From Ruminococcus sp. (GTDB lineage: Bacteria; Bacillota; Clostridia; Oscillospirales; Ruminococcaceae): a DNA stretch of 43,141 bases. Location of the stretch: assembly GCA_015066845.1 (NCBI GenBank), contig SVNO01000009.1:1-43141 (forward strand), in the 5' to 3' direction. Below, piece after piece: positions 24,676-31,565 of this stretch. Numbering within the stretch: position 1 is the first letter of the stretch; every line of letters begins with the position of its first letter. The translations under genes and the position numbers were made by a program. Below the pieces are notes generated by a model. The model worked only from the letters and a program-made list of their open reading frames with translations, made no database searches and was not told the DNA's origin.

Positions 24676-26943
24676 ATGAAAAAAACAAAGCTTCCCGCAC
24701 TGATGCTTTCTCTTCTTATGGGAATGACGACTCTTTCTGCCTGTTCCATCGGCGGCTTGCAGAAAGAACTCACATTCCCCGAAATCCCCTTTGAAAACGC
24801 CTACCACACAGAAGCCATCACAGGTGTATGGAACTGGAACCTCATGGATACTGTCGGGGAGAATGCATTCTTCGTCAAGTACAAGAACCCAAGACAGCCG
24901 AACACTGTGAAAATCCTTGTGTACAATACGAAAACGGGGAAATCCACGGAATTTGAACCTGCCATCAACAAGGAGCTACAAGCCGCCGTCAATTATGCAG
25001 TGGCGTATATGGTCCTTGACAGGGGCGAGGGAAAAACGGGCATTGTCTGCACGGAATTTGTGTATGATATGAACAGCGGCACGGAAACCACCGTCCGTCG
25101 CTGTATCGAGGTCTATGACGAGAACTGGGAGCTTCTGGAGGTTGAGGAAATCCCAGAGGATTTCGCCCTGAATCAGACGCTCGGAATGCAGTGGAGCAGG
25201 CGATGCACCATTACAGACGCACAGGGCAATTGGTATCACTGCGACCTCAGTCAGTCCACCATTCACACCTATAACGATCACTACCAGAAATACGGCGAAA
25301 TCCCCCTGACAAACCCCGAAGAAGCCATCTCCAGCATGGTCAGGGGCAGTGATGGTGCAGTCTATGTGCTGACGCATTTCTGGGATGCAATGAGCAGGGA
25401 GCAGATCACCCACCTCTACCGACTCGATGCCGAAAACCGCACGGCGCAGGAAATCAATCTGAACAAGCTCCCCGACATCAACGCACTCAGTTCGTTCCCC
25501 CTTGTCAATGGCAGCGGTGATTATCTCTTTTACTACATCACTTCTGAACACCTGTACGGCATGACAGCGGACGGCAATGCAGAAGAAGTCATTCACTGGA
25601 ACAATTCTGATTTTGTCCGCAATACCGTTGTCCAGTGCCTTCCTCTTCCCGATGGTAGATTCCTCCTCGGCGAATGCACCAGTAATACAGGCGGTATGTC
25701 GAGCGACACGTTCTATGTCGCACAGCCGCGCACAGCGGAGGAATCTGCCGAAACGGAATTCCTCACTCTTGCCGCCGTGGATTTGTCCGCAGGACTCGAA
25801 GAAGCCGTCCTCGATTACAACAAGCAGAACACAGGATGGCGCATTATGATGGTGGATTATCCCGATGCGCAGGCAATGAAAACGGATTTGCTCAGCGGAG
25901 TCGTTGCGGATATTATCTGCACGGAAAACCTGCATTTTGAGAATTTAGCGTCCAAGGACTTGTTTGCCGATTGGTATCCCCTCATGGATGCGGACGAGGA
26001 ATTCTGCCGTGAAGACTACCTCCCGAATTTCTTTGAAGCCCTCGAATATGACGGCAAACTGCTCCGCCTGACCTATGAGTATTCCATAGAAACCTATTTT
26101 GCAAAATCCGCATTTGCACCATTGGAATCCTACAATACCGCCGATTATGTGGAATTGGTGGAAAACAGCGAAATTGATATACAGCCCTACATCGGGAAAC
26201 ATAACGTGGCAGACTCGTATCTGTACAGCATTTCCGATGCCTTTGTCAACTGGCAGACGGGCGAATGCAGGTTTGATTCTCCCGAATTTGTCCGGCTGCT
26301 CGAATGGACGAACGATCTCCCCGAAAACCGCGATGAAATCGGCGGCAGTCTTGAAAGTTACGACAAACTATTCCTGAATGACGATGCCCTCCTGCGGCAG
26401 TCAAGAATCTATCAGCCCATCCGCTGGCATATCATCAAAAGGGCATATTTCAAGGATGCAGACATCACCCCTGTCGGTGTTCCCATGTACGAGGGAACAA
26501 GCGGCAATGGCGGTACATTCCTTATCAATGACAGCGTATCCATCAATGCGCAGTCGGCGTACAAGGATGCTGCATGGGATTTCATGAAATACCTGCTGTC
26601 TGCGGATTATCAGAAAGGGTTGAGCGATACCATGCCCATTCATATGGGGGTACTGGATGAGAAACTGGAGCTTGCCACGAAAATGAACGCTGCCGCTGTC
26701 ACCTACACGGACATGACGACCGTCAATGTCGGTGCGGCAACGCAGGAGAGCATGGACGAACTGCGCAGCTATATCAGCGGAATTTCCAGAGTGCGAATTG
26801 AACATGGCACGGATGCTCAGGCGAACGTCCATGCGATCCTCACCGAAGAACTACAGCGGTATTTCGCCGACGGCTGCACTGCACAGGAATGCGCACAGAC
26901 AGTGCAGTCGAGGGTGAGTATTTATCTGGGGGAGCAGAGCTGA
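24676..26943 (+). CDS. Large lipoprotein: beta-rich N-domain plus solute-binding domain (paralogue 7 of 7)
   Basis: This 755-residue protein is started at the ATG at 24676 (MKKTKLPALMLSLLMG); two ATGs 3 and 9 bases upstream are closer to the AAAGGATG site. The lipobox is LSAC (Cys 23), then SIGGLQKELTFPEI. The beta-rich half has TDAQGNWYHCDLSQ and MVRGSDGAVYVLTHF. The linker QPRTAEESAET leads to the binding domain at about residue 359, where the segment after MMVDYPDAQAMKTD is shorter than in its relatives. DIICTENLHFENLASKDLF is the conserved block. It ends RVSIYLGEQS. A promoter for the nitroreductase begins directly after its stop codon. Confidence 0.85.
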   Translation: MKKTKLPALMLSLLMGMTTLSACSIGGLQKELTFPEIPFENAYHTEAITGVWNWNLMDTVGENAFFVKYKNPRQPNTVKILVYNTKTGKSTEFEPAINKELQAAVNYAVAYMVLDRGEGKTGIVCTEFVYDMNSGTETTVRRCIEVYDENWELLEVEEIPEDFALNQTLGMQWSRRCTITDAQGNWYHCDLSQSTIHTYNDHYQKYGEIPLTNPEEAISSMVRGSDGAVYVLTHFWDAMSREQITHLYRLDAENRTAQEINLNKLPDINALSSFPLVNGSGDYLFYYITSEHLYGMTADGNAEEVIHWNNSDFVRNTVVQCLPLPDGRFLLGECTSNTGGMSSDTFYVAQPRTAEESAETEFLTLAAVDLSAGLEEAVLDYNKQNTGWRIMMVDYPDAQAMKTDLLSGVVADIICTENLHFENLASKDLFADWYPLMDADEEFCREDYLPNFFEALEYDGKLLRLTYEYSIETYFAKSAFAPLESYNTADYVELVENSEIDIQPYIGKHNVADSYLYSISDAFVNWQTGECRFDSPEFVRLLEWTNDLPENRDEIGGSLESYDKLFLNDDALLRQSRIYQPIRWHIIKRAYFKDADITPVGVPMYEGTSGNGGTFLINDSVSINAQSAYKDAAWDFMKYLLSADYQKGLSDTMPIHMGVLDEKLELATKMNAAAVTYTDMTTVNVGAATQESMDELRSYISGISRVRIEHGTDAQANVHAILTEELQRYFADGCTAQECAQTVQSRVSIYLGEQS

Positions 26944-26972
26944 TTGACAATATCCGTGAAATATGGTATACT
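26944..26972 (+). promoter_or_regulatory. Promoter of the nitroreductase transcript
   Basis: TTGACA (26944-26949) and TATACT (26967-26972) are 17 bases apart, with TGG just before the -10 box. The -35 box starts at the base after the stop codon of lipoprotein 7. Transcription should start near 26979, at the first base or two of a long inverted repeat. Confidence 0.85.
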
Positions 26973-26977
26973 ATGTC

Positions 26978-27105
26978 GTGTTGACACTAAGCCTGACAAC
27001 ACATCTTTTCGGCAAAATTTCACACATCCTGCGCCCGAAAAGGTTTGACAGGCGACAGCCTGAAATTTCTGCTCGAAAATCTGCGTATCATTTTAGTGTC
27101 AACAC
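26978..27105 (+). ncRNA. Structured 5' leader of the nitroreductase gene, candidate cis-regulatory RNA (or MITE-like inverted repeat)
   Basis: GTGTTGACACTAA (26978-26990) pairs perfectly over 13 bp with TTAGTGTCAACAC (27093-27105), closing a 128-base unit that starts at the predicted transcription start. Inside, CTTTTCGG (27005-27012) pairs with CCGAAAAG (27035-27042). AAATTTCA (27015-27022) in that loop pairs with TGAAATTT (27061-27068), forming a possible pseudoknot, and CAGGC/GCCTG (27049-27062) closes a small hairpin. An alternative fully nested fold uses TTTTCG with CGAAAA (27074-27079). Each end also contains GTGT-N2-ACAC, so two operators or the ends of a small mobile element are alternatives. 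I know no RNA family that fits. Confidence 0.5.
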
Positions 27106-27145
27106 TCCCTAATATGAAAATACAGTCACAGAGGAGGAACTGCAT

Positions 27146-27664
27146 ATGCAAGCTATCGAAAACATGCTCACAAGAAGAAGCGTCAGACAGTACAAGCCGG
27201 ATATGGTGCCGCGCGACACCATCGAGCAGATTGTCAAAGCCGGTACTTATGCCGCAACCGGACGCAACAAGCAATCCCCCATCATCATCGCCGTGACTAA
27301 CCGTGCACTGCGCGACAAGCTTTCCGCGATGAATGCTGCCATTATGGGCACGGACACTGACCCGTTCTACGGTGCACCGGTCGTGCTCATCGTCCTTGCA
27401 GACAAATCCGTCCCCACTTACCTCTATGACGGCAGCCTTGTCATGGGCAATCTCATGCTTGCCGCACATGCCTGCGGCGTGGATAGCTGCTGGATTCACC
27501 GTGCCAAGGAGGAATTTGCATCGGAGGAGGGCAAGCAGCTGCTCGCATCCCTCGGCATTACGGGCGATTATGAGGGAATCGGACACTGCATCCTCGGCTA
27601 TGCGGAAACCGAACCGGCACCGGCTTCTCCTCGTAAGGATGATTACGTTTATTTTGTGGAATAA
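27146..27664 (+). CDS. Nitroreductase family protein
   Basis: This 172-residue protein starts MQAIENMLTRRSVRQYKPD, with GAGGAGG before the ATG. The RRSVRQY motif near residue 11 binds the FMN phosphate. Segments PFYGAPVVLIVLADK (about 70-85), LAAHACGVDSCWI (about 105-117) and the end GHCILGYAE match small FMN-dependent oxidoreductases of the nitroreductase superfamily. These use NAD(P)H to reduce nitroaromatics, quinones or flavins; the true substrate is unknown. It acts in the cytosol, probably as a dimer. It is a single-gene unit with its own promoter, long structured leader and terminator, suggesting it is regulated by a signal of its own. Confidence 0.9.
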   Translation: MQAIENMLTRRSVRQYKPDMVPRDTIEQIVKAGTYAATGRNKQSPIIIAVTNRALRDKLSAMNAAIMGTDTDPFYGAPVVLIVLADKSVPTYLYDGSLVMGNLMLAAHACGVDSCWIHRAKEEFASEEGKQLLASLGITGDYEGIGHCILGYAETEPAPASPRKDDYVYFVE

Positions 27665-27704
27665 GGGCTGTGCGCGGCAATCGCAGTACTGCGGATAAAC
27701 GGAT

Positions 27705-27739
27705 AACCCCCGATTCTGGGAAAGAATCGGGGGTTTTTT
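27705..27739 (+). terminator. Strong intrinsic terminator after the nitroreductase gene
   Basis: AACCCCCGATTCT (27705-27717) and AGAATCGGGGGTT (27723-27735) form a perfect 13-bp stem with a 5-base loop, followed by a run of T to 27739. Confidence 0.92.
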
Positions 27740-27795
27740 CTTGGTCGGTGCGGTGGGTATTGTCCATGCTATATCCTTCGCTCCATCTGGAATTT

Positions 27796-28306
27796 CTATT
27801 TCCCCTCCGTCATCTCCCGATACATCCCCATTAACTCCGCCACGCACTCGCTCTCGGAGTTCAGCTTGCCCCAGAAGCCATAGGCTTCCATCACGGCACG
27901 GTCATTGAGCTGGTGGGCTTTGCGCAGTTCCGGCGGCATGACGGTTTCGTCGTAGAGGTCGGCGAGGGAGCAGTCGGGATACATCGCACGGGCATCGAGA
28001 ATCATCTGTGCGGTTTTCTCGATTTTGGCTTTCTGTGCATCGGTGGGGGTGCACCATGGGAAGTTGTTGTAGACGATGTCTTTGGAGTAGCGGTAGTCGC
28101 TCTTTAATCTGCCTGCTACAACACGCATCCAAGCGTTATGAACATTAGAACTCAGTACACCAAATTCATAGAGTGTGCCGTTTGGAATGAGAAAAACAAG
28201 GTCACTTGCTATCGTATCTTTATCCATAAAACCTAATGGAATATATCTTCTTTTCCCTGATGAGGTTTTAGGAACAATAATATAGCCGGAATCGGGCTGA
28301 GCTATT
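27796..28306 (-). pseudogene. C-terminal remnant of a type IIG (MmeI/YeeA-like) DNA methyltransferase
   Basis: The frame encodes about 170 residues, including PDSGYIIVPKTSSGKRRYIP, HNAWMRVVAGRLKSDYRYSK, NNFPWCTPTDAQKAKIE, LYDETVMPPELRKAHQ and ESECVAELMGMYREM. These match the target-recognition and C-terminal end of large single-chain restriction-modification methyltransferases of the MmeI/YeeA type, as I recall them. The methyltransferase motifs (NPPY) and any nuclease are missing. Homology continues upstream of the first ATG (28227) to about 28306, where a dispersed repeat begins; a stop lies about 30 bases further. It is thus a truncated remnant of a roughly 900-residue gene, not a working enzyme. 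Confidence 0.75.
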
Positions 28307-28440
28307 TGACAAAATAGATGTCCTACTTTTCAATTCTAAAACTCATAATAGCAATGACGCTCTGCAAAGCAAGCGTCATGCGGTATGTCAAGCCTGATCG
28401 CGAAAAGAAAAGCTTCCGATCACTCGGAAGCTTTCAAATA
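28307..28440 (+). repeat. Dispersed two-hairpin repeat, copy A
   Basis: The unit runs from TGACAAAATAGATG through ATAGCAATGACGCTCTGC to AAGCTTTCAAATACG and is closely repeated at 31213-31371 and, without its first part, at 31113-31205. Hairpin 1 is ATGACGCT/AGCGTCAT (28354-28379). Hairpin 2 is AAAGCTTCCGA/TCGGAAGCTTT (28409-28434). The copy abuts the methyltransferase remnant. Confidence 0.8.
28409..28434 (-). terminator. Terminator of the S41 peptidase transcript, inside repeat copy A
   Basis: AAAGCTTCCGA and TCGGAAGCTTT form a perfect 11-bp stem with a TCAC loop. On the minus strand the stem runs into TTTTCTTTTCG, a U-rich tract. It lies 27 bases beyond the stop codon of the peptidase gene. 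Confidence 0.75.
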
Positions 28441-28460
28441 CGAACTGCGGCAGAGCTGTT

Positions 28461-30194
28461 TTATTCCGCCTGTTCTTTCAGGTATTCCATCGCCCATGTC
28501 AGTTCATAATCCTCGCCGTCAACAAAGATACGCTCTGCGGCTTCAGCGTCAAACGGAATGCGCACTTCCACCGGATTGCGGCTGATACGGTCGGGCGCAG
28601 TGTCGATATTCGGCACACCGTCTGCATTCAGAATCAGTCCGACCGGATAGCAAACAGTCACCACGCCGCCGGACAGCAGGCATTCGCCACCCGTTTCCTG
28701 ATTGCAGCCGTTGGGATCAGTGATGCCGGCAAGTGTGACATTCGGCAGCTTGGAAAGATAGAGCGATGCGCCGTCACCGGCACTTGCACAATTATAATTC
28801 GTCAGTGCCACCGCGTGTAAATCGGCAAATTCGCCGTCACCCTTGATGTCATGATCGGAAACACAGATGTACTTGCCGTTTCTGCGGATGCCAAGTCCCT
28901 GACCGTACCAGTCCTCCTCCGTCAGGAGGCTCACCAGTGCACAGGCGATCTCATCCATTCCGCCCATATTATTGCGCAGTTCAATGACAAGGTACTCCAT
29001 GCCCTGTGCCTTGAGATCGCGCAGCTTTTCACGGAACATCTCTCTTGCCCACGAATGTTCGCCCATGAGATAACTCAGAATATCCAGAAAACCACTATCT
29101 GTCACTTCTGCATTCAGCACCAGATAGCCGCATTTGTCATCCAGCATTTTTGCGCTGAAATTGCTCTCCAGAAATGCCTGCTGATCCTCTATTGTCTGGA
29201 TTTCCGGCATACGGGAAAATGCAGCCTGTGCTTTCCGGATCGACTCCAGTTCACCGAGATCGGAAAGTGTTGCAGTCTTTTCCGTTCCGTCCGCATTTAT
29301 GAACGTCACATCGACCGTATCACCGCCGAGCATTGCCAGTTCCATGGGAGCCAAGCGATCCGCATTGGCTTTTACAGGAAATCCCTGATCCTGTGTGTCT
29401 TCCAGAAGTGCCTGCGGGATGGGTTTGCCATTCCAATGGGTGATGATCGTGCCATCCGTAATGCCAAGCTTCTGAGCTTCCTCCGATGTGCAGACAGCGA
29501 TTACATCGCCATTGTCCAGCTGCACCATCGAAAGCCCGTAATCATGGAATTTGACCTGCAACGGGTATTGCTCCGTATCAAAATCCGATGCTACAAAAAT
29601 ATGGCCGTCATGCAGTTCCCAGCAGAACATTCTCACAGCTTCACAGAATTTGGAAGGATTCTGTTCCTGTTCCGCTTCTTCGACAAGGGGCATATATTTT
29701 TCTTCCAGAGCTGTAAAGTCCACTTCTTTCCATTCCTTCAGCACATAATTTTCATCCATCTGCTGTGCAAGCGCGTGGAAGGATTCGGTATAACTCATCC
29801 GGGAGAAATTATAGAAATTCGGAGATGTTCCGCAGAAATAGAATCCGATCGCCACGGTCAGAATGCCCGTGATGGCGGATGTCACTGCGTAGCCGATCTT
29901 CCGCTTGGCAAAGGGAACCGGCAGGAGTGCCAGAAGCGGGAGCGCGTACAGGGGGATGAAAGAGATCAGTGCCGACATGCTGCCCGCCGCATAGATCACA
30001 TAATGAACGACCGCTGTCAGAAGCGGCAGCAGGCAGAGCCACCGCCAGATCGTGAGCTTCTGCGGATCAGCCTTCCAGACGCGGTGCAGGATCGCCAGCA
30101 CCAGTATCATAAGCAGAATGCCGACACACCAGACAATGTGCGTGGGATTTGCCATGTCAAATGCGTGATACAGTGAACCTAAAAATGTTTTCAT
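28461..30194 (-). CDS. Membrane-anchored S41 family peptidase
   Basis: This 577-residue protein starts MKTFLGSLYHAFDMANPTH; AAAGGAG lies eight bases before the ATG at 30194. Four hydrophobic segments fill residues about 15-125. A degenerate PDZ-like part follows near residues 245-280 (ITDGTIITHWNGKPI), then the S41 (tail-specific protease/C-terminal processing) catalytic domain, with VIELRNNMGGMDE near residue 400 and NCASAGDGASLYL near 467, whose Ser (about 471) is the likely nucleophile. The catalytic part should face outside the cell. Its start overlaps the stop of the MBL hydrolase gene by four bases (ATGA), so the two are translationally coupled. The substrate is unknown. Confidence 0.88.
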   Translation of the reverse strand: MKTFLGSLYHAFDMANPTHIVWCVGILLMILVLAILHRVWKADPQKLTIWRWLCLLPLLTAVVHYVIYAAGSMSALISFIPLYALPLLALLPVPFAKRKIGYAVTSAITGILTVAIGFYFCGTSPNFYNFSRMSYTESFHALAQQMDENYVLKEWKEVDFTALEEKYMPLVEEAEQEQNPSKFCEAVRMFCWELHDGHIFVASDFDTEQYPLQVKFHDYGLSMVQLDNGDVIAVCTSEEAQKLGITDGTIITHWNGKPIPQALLEDTQDQGFPVKANADRLAPMELAMLGGDTVDVTFINADGTEKTATLSDLGELESIRKAQAAFSRMPEIQTIEDQQAFLESNFSAKMLDDKCGYLVLNAEVTDSGFLDILSYLMGEHSWAREMFREKLRDLKAQGMEYLVIELRNNMGGMDEIACALVSLLTEEDWYGQGLGIRRNGKYICVSDHDIKGDGEFADLHAVALTNYNCASAGDGASLYLSKLPNVTLAGITDPNGCNQETGGECLLSGGVVTVCYPVGLILNADGVPNIDTAPDRISRNPVEVRIPFDAEAAERIFVDGEDYELTWAMEYLKEQAE

Positions 30195-30949
30195 CTTACT
30201 GTCTCCTTTGTCATGTGATCTGTTTCTTTTCCAAAACAATTACTGTACTCCATTATAATAGGCAGTGCGTTTTCAAACCGGATAGGCAATCCATGCCCAC
30301 AGGCTAATTGTTCGGGCGACAGCTTCACGATCCGTTCGAGTGATCCTTTCATCAGACTCGGACTGACAGCGTGAGGTGTGATATCGGGACGTTTCCATAA
30401 CGCTGTGAAAGCGTCACCGCAGTAAAGAACACCTTTGCTGTACACTCCGACAGACCCGTAGGTATGTCCCGGAAGAAGTACAATATCTGCATCAAAGCCA
30501 AGCTTCCGCAGAAGTTCTCCGTCCTGTCCGCCGAAATAGATGTCTGCATCGTAATGCGGACTTTTGAATATGCTGCCGTTTATCCATTGCGTGTAATTTC
30601 GGAAAATATACTTCGGCATTGTCGGCTGGACTCTCTGAGAAAGATAGTTCTGCCGCAGGTCTTTATCACGCTCGGAAAGCAATATTTTCGCACCTGCCTT
30701 TTGCAGTTTGGCTGCGTTCCAGTCATGGTCTGCATGAGCGTGAGTGAGAAGCACATATCTGATATCATATTGTCCGAGCCATTTGCGAAGCCCGTGCCAT
30801 ATATGAAACAACCCTGTGTCTATCAGAAGATCACCTTGATTTCCTCTCAGCACATAGCAGGTTATATCGCCCTGCGCATAGTAAAGGATCTCTCCGCATT
30901 TCCGAATCTCGTTTGTAACAATAGGAAACAGTATTTTTGAAATATTCAT
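30191..30949 (-). CDS. MBL-fold metallo-hydrolase
   Basis: This 252-residue protein starts MNISKILFPIVTNEI; GGGAG eight bases before the ATG at 30949 decides the start over two upstream ATGs. The metal-binding motif HAHADHDW (about residues 71-78), GDLLIDTGLF near residue 40, LLPGHTYGSVGVY near 160 and the late ACGHG near 220 are the signatures of zinc-dependent beta-lactamase-fold hydrolases of the glyoxalase II-like type. It is probably cytosolic. It overlaps the S41 peptidase gene by four bases; the pair probably has linked functions, though which is not evident. Confidence 0.92.
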   Translation of the reverse strand: MNISKILFPIVTNEIRKCGEILYYAQGDITCYVLRGNQGDLLIDTGLFHIWHGLRKWLGQYDIRYVLLTHAHADHDWNAAKLQKAGAKILLSERDKDLRQNYLSQRVQPTMPKYIFRNYTQWINGSIFKSPHYDADIYFGGQDGELLRKLGFDADIVLLPGHTYGSVGVYSKGVLYCGDAFTALWKRPDITPHAVSPSLMKGSLERIVKLSPEQLACGHGLPIRFENALPIIMEYSNCFGKETDHMTKETVR

Positions 30950-30968
30950 TTTGATTGCTCCCGTATAC

Positions 30969-30997
30969 TTCATATGTGTGCTCTTGCAGAGTATCAA
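30969..30997 (-). promoter_or_regulatory. Possible promoter of the MBL hydrolase-S41 pair
   Basis: On the minus strand TTGATA (30992-30997) and TATGAA (30969-30974) are 17 bases apart. The -10 box is weak (4 of 6). It would give a very short leader before the start at 30949 and agrees with that start choice. The region upstream to 31112 holds no convincing gene. Confidence 0.4.
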
Positions 30998-31112
30998 TAT
31001 GATCGGCTTTGTCTCTTACTTATACGTTTTTCATAATACCGCTCACTTTTGCAGATATATCCGCTTTCAGTTCCGGCTCATTTTCAAAGTATCCTCTCAT
31101 CTTGAACAACAT

Positions 31113-31205
31113 TTATGCGGTACGTCAAGCCTGATCGCGAAAAGAAAAGCTCCCGATCACTCGGAAGCTTTCATACGCGTCTGCCCTGTGCGGGCACGCA
31201 CCTGT
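31113..31205 (+). repeat. Dispersed two-hairpin repeat, copy B1 (partial)
   Basis: This copy begins at ATGCGGTACGTCAAGCCTG, matching copy A after its first hairpin, and has AAAGCTCCCGA/TCGGAAGCTTT (31146-31171) with one mismatch. It continues into CATACGCGTCTGCCCTGTG and GCACGCACCTG, shared with copy B2. It is the upstream member of a tandem pair next to tRNA-Trp. Confidence 0.75.
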
Positions 31206-31212
31206 CAAGGTG

Positions 31213-31371
31213 TGACAAAATAGATGACACAGTTTTCAGTTTCCAAACTATCAATAGCAATGACGCTCTGCGAAGCAAGCGTCATGCGGTACACCGCACC
31301 GTTCCGCGTAAAAGAAAGCTCCCGATCACTCGGAAGCTTTCATACGCGTCTGCCCTGTGCGGGCACGCACC
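31213..31371 (+). repeat. Dispersed two-hairpin repeat, copy B2, abutting tRNA-Trp
   Basis: This full-length copy has hairpin 1 ATGACGCT/AGCGTCAT (31260-31285) and hairpin 2 (31315-31340). It runs to GCACGCACCTG directly at the 3' end of tRNA-Trp. On the minus strand hairpin 2 is followed by TTTCTTTTACG, so it may terminate the tRNA transcript. Confidence 0.78.
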
Positions 31372-31445
31372 TGGCAGGGGCGGAAGGAATCGAACCCTCG
31401 TCAAAAGTTTTGGAGACTCCTATTCTACCGTTGAACTACGCCCCT
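31372..31445 (-). tRNA. tRNA-Trp (anticodon CCA)
   Basis: The minus strand folds into a full cloverleaf. The acceptor is AGGGGCG with CGCCCCT, the D stem GTTC/GAAT, the anticodon stem GGAGT/ACTTT with loop CTCCAAA (anticodon CCA), and the T arm GAGGG-TTCGATT-CCTTC. The discriminator is G, and the 3' CCA is encoded. At 74 bases it is of normal length with a 4-base variable loop. Confidence 0.95.
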
Positions 31446-31475
31446 ATTATTTGCCGTATCGCTGACGACTTATAT

Positions 31476-31504
31476 ATTATACCACAGCTTTTTGTATTTG
31501 TCAA
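31476..31504 (-). promoter_or_regulatory. Promoter of tRNA-Trp
   Basis: On the minus strand TTGACA (31499-31504) and TATAAT (31476-31481) are perfect and 17 bases apart. The start would be near 31469, about 24 bases before the mature tRNA. Confidence 0.88.
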
Positions 31505-31565
31505 GCATTTTTTGAAATTTTTTGAAAAAAATTCGCGCCCCCAAAAATCCCACAGCATACCGCCA

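Noticed and set aside
28851..30176. Open frame of 441 codons opposite the S41 peptidase
   Set aside because: It is an antisense shadow rich in Cys, His and Phe, without a recognisable domain or start signal.
30998..31112. Short frame MLFKMRGYFENEPELKAD on the minus strand, followed after one stop by more readable codons
   Set aside because: It looks slightly protein-like and might be a gene remnant, but it has only 30 codons, no ribosome binding site and no family match I can name.
28307..31371. CRISPR array
   Set aside because: The repeats are too long, too few and unevenly spaced, and there are no unique spacers of constant length or cas genes.
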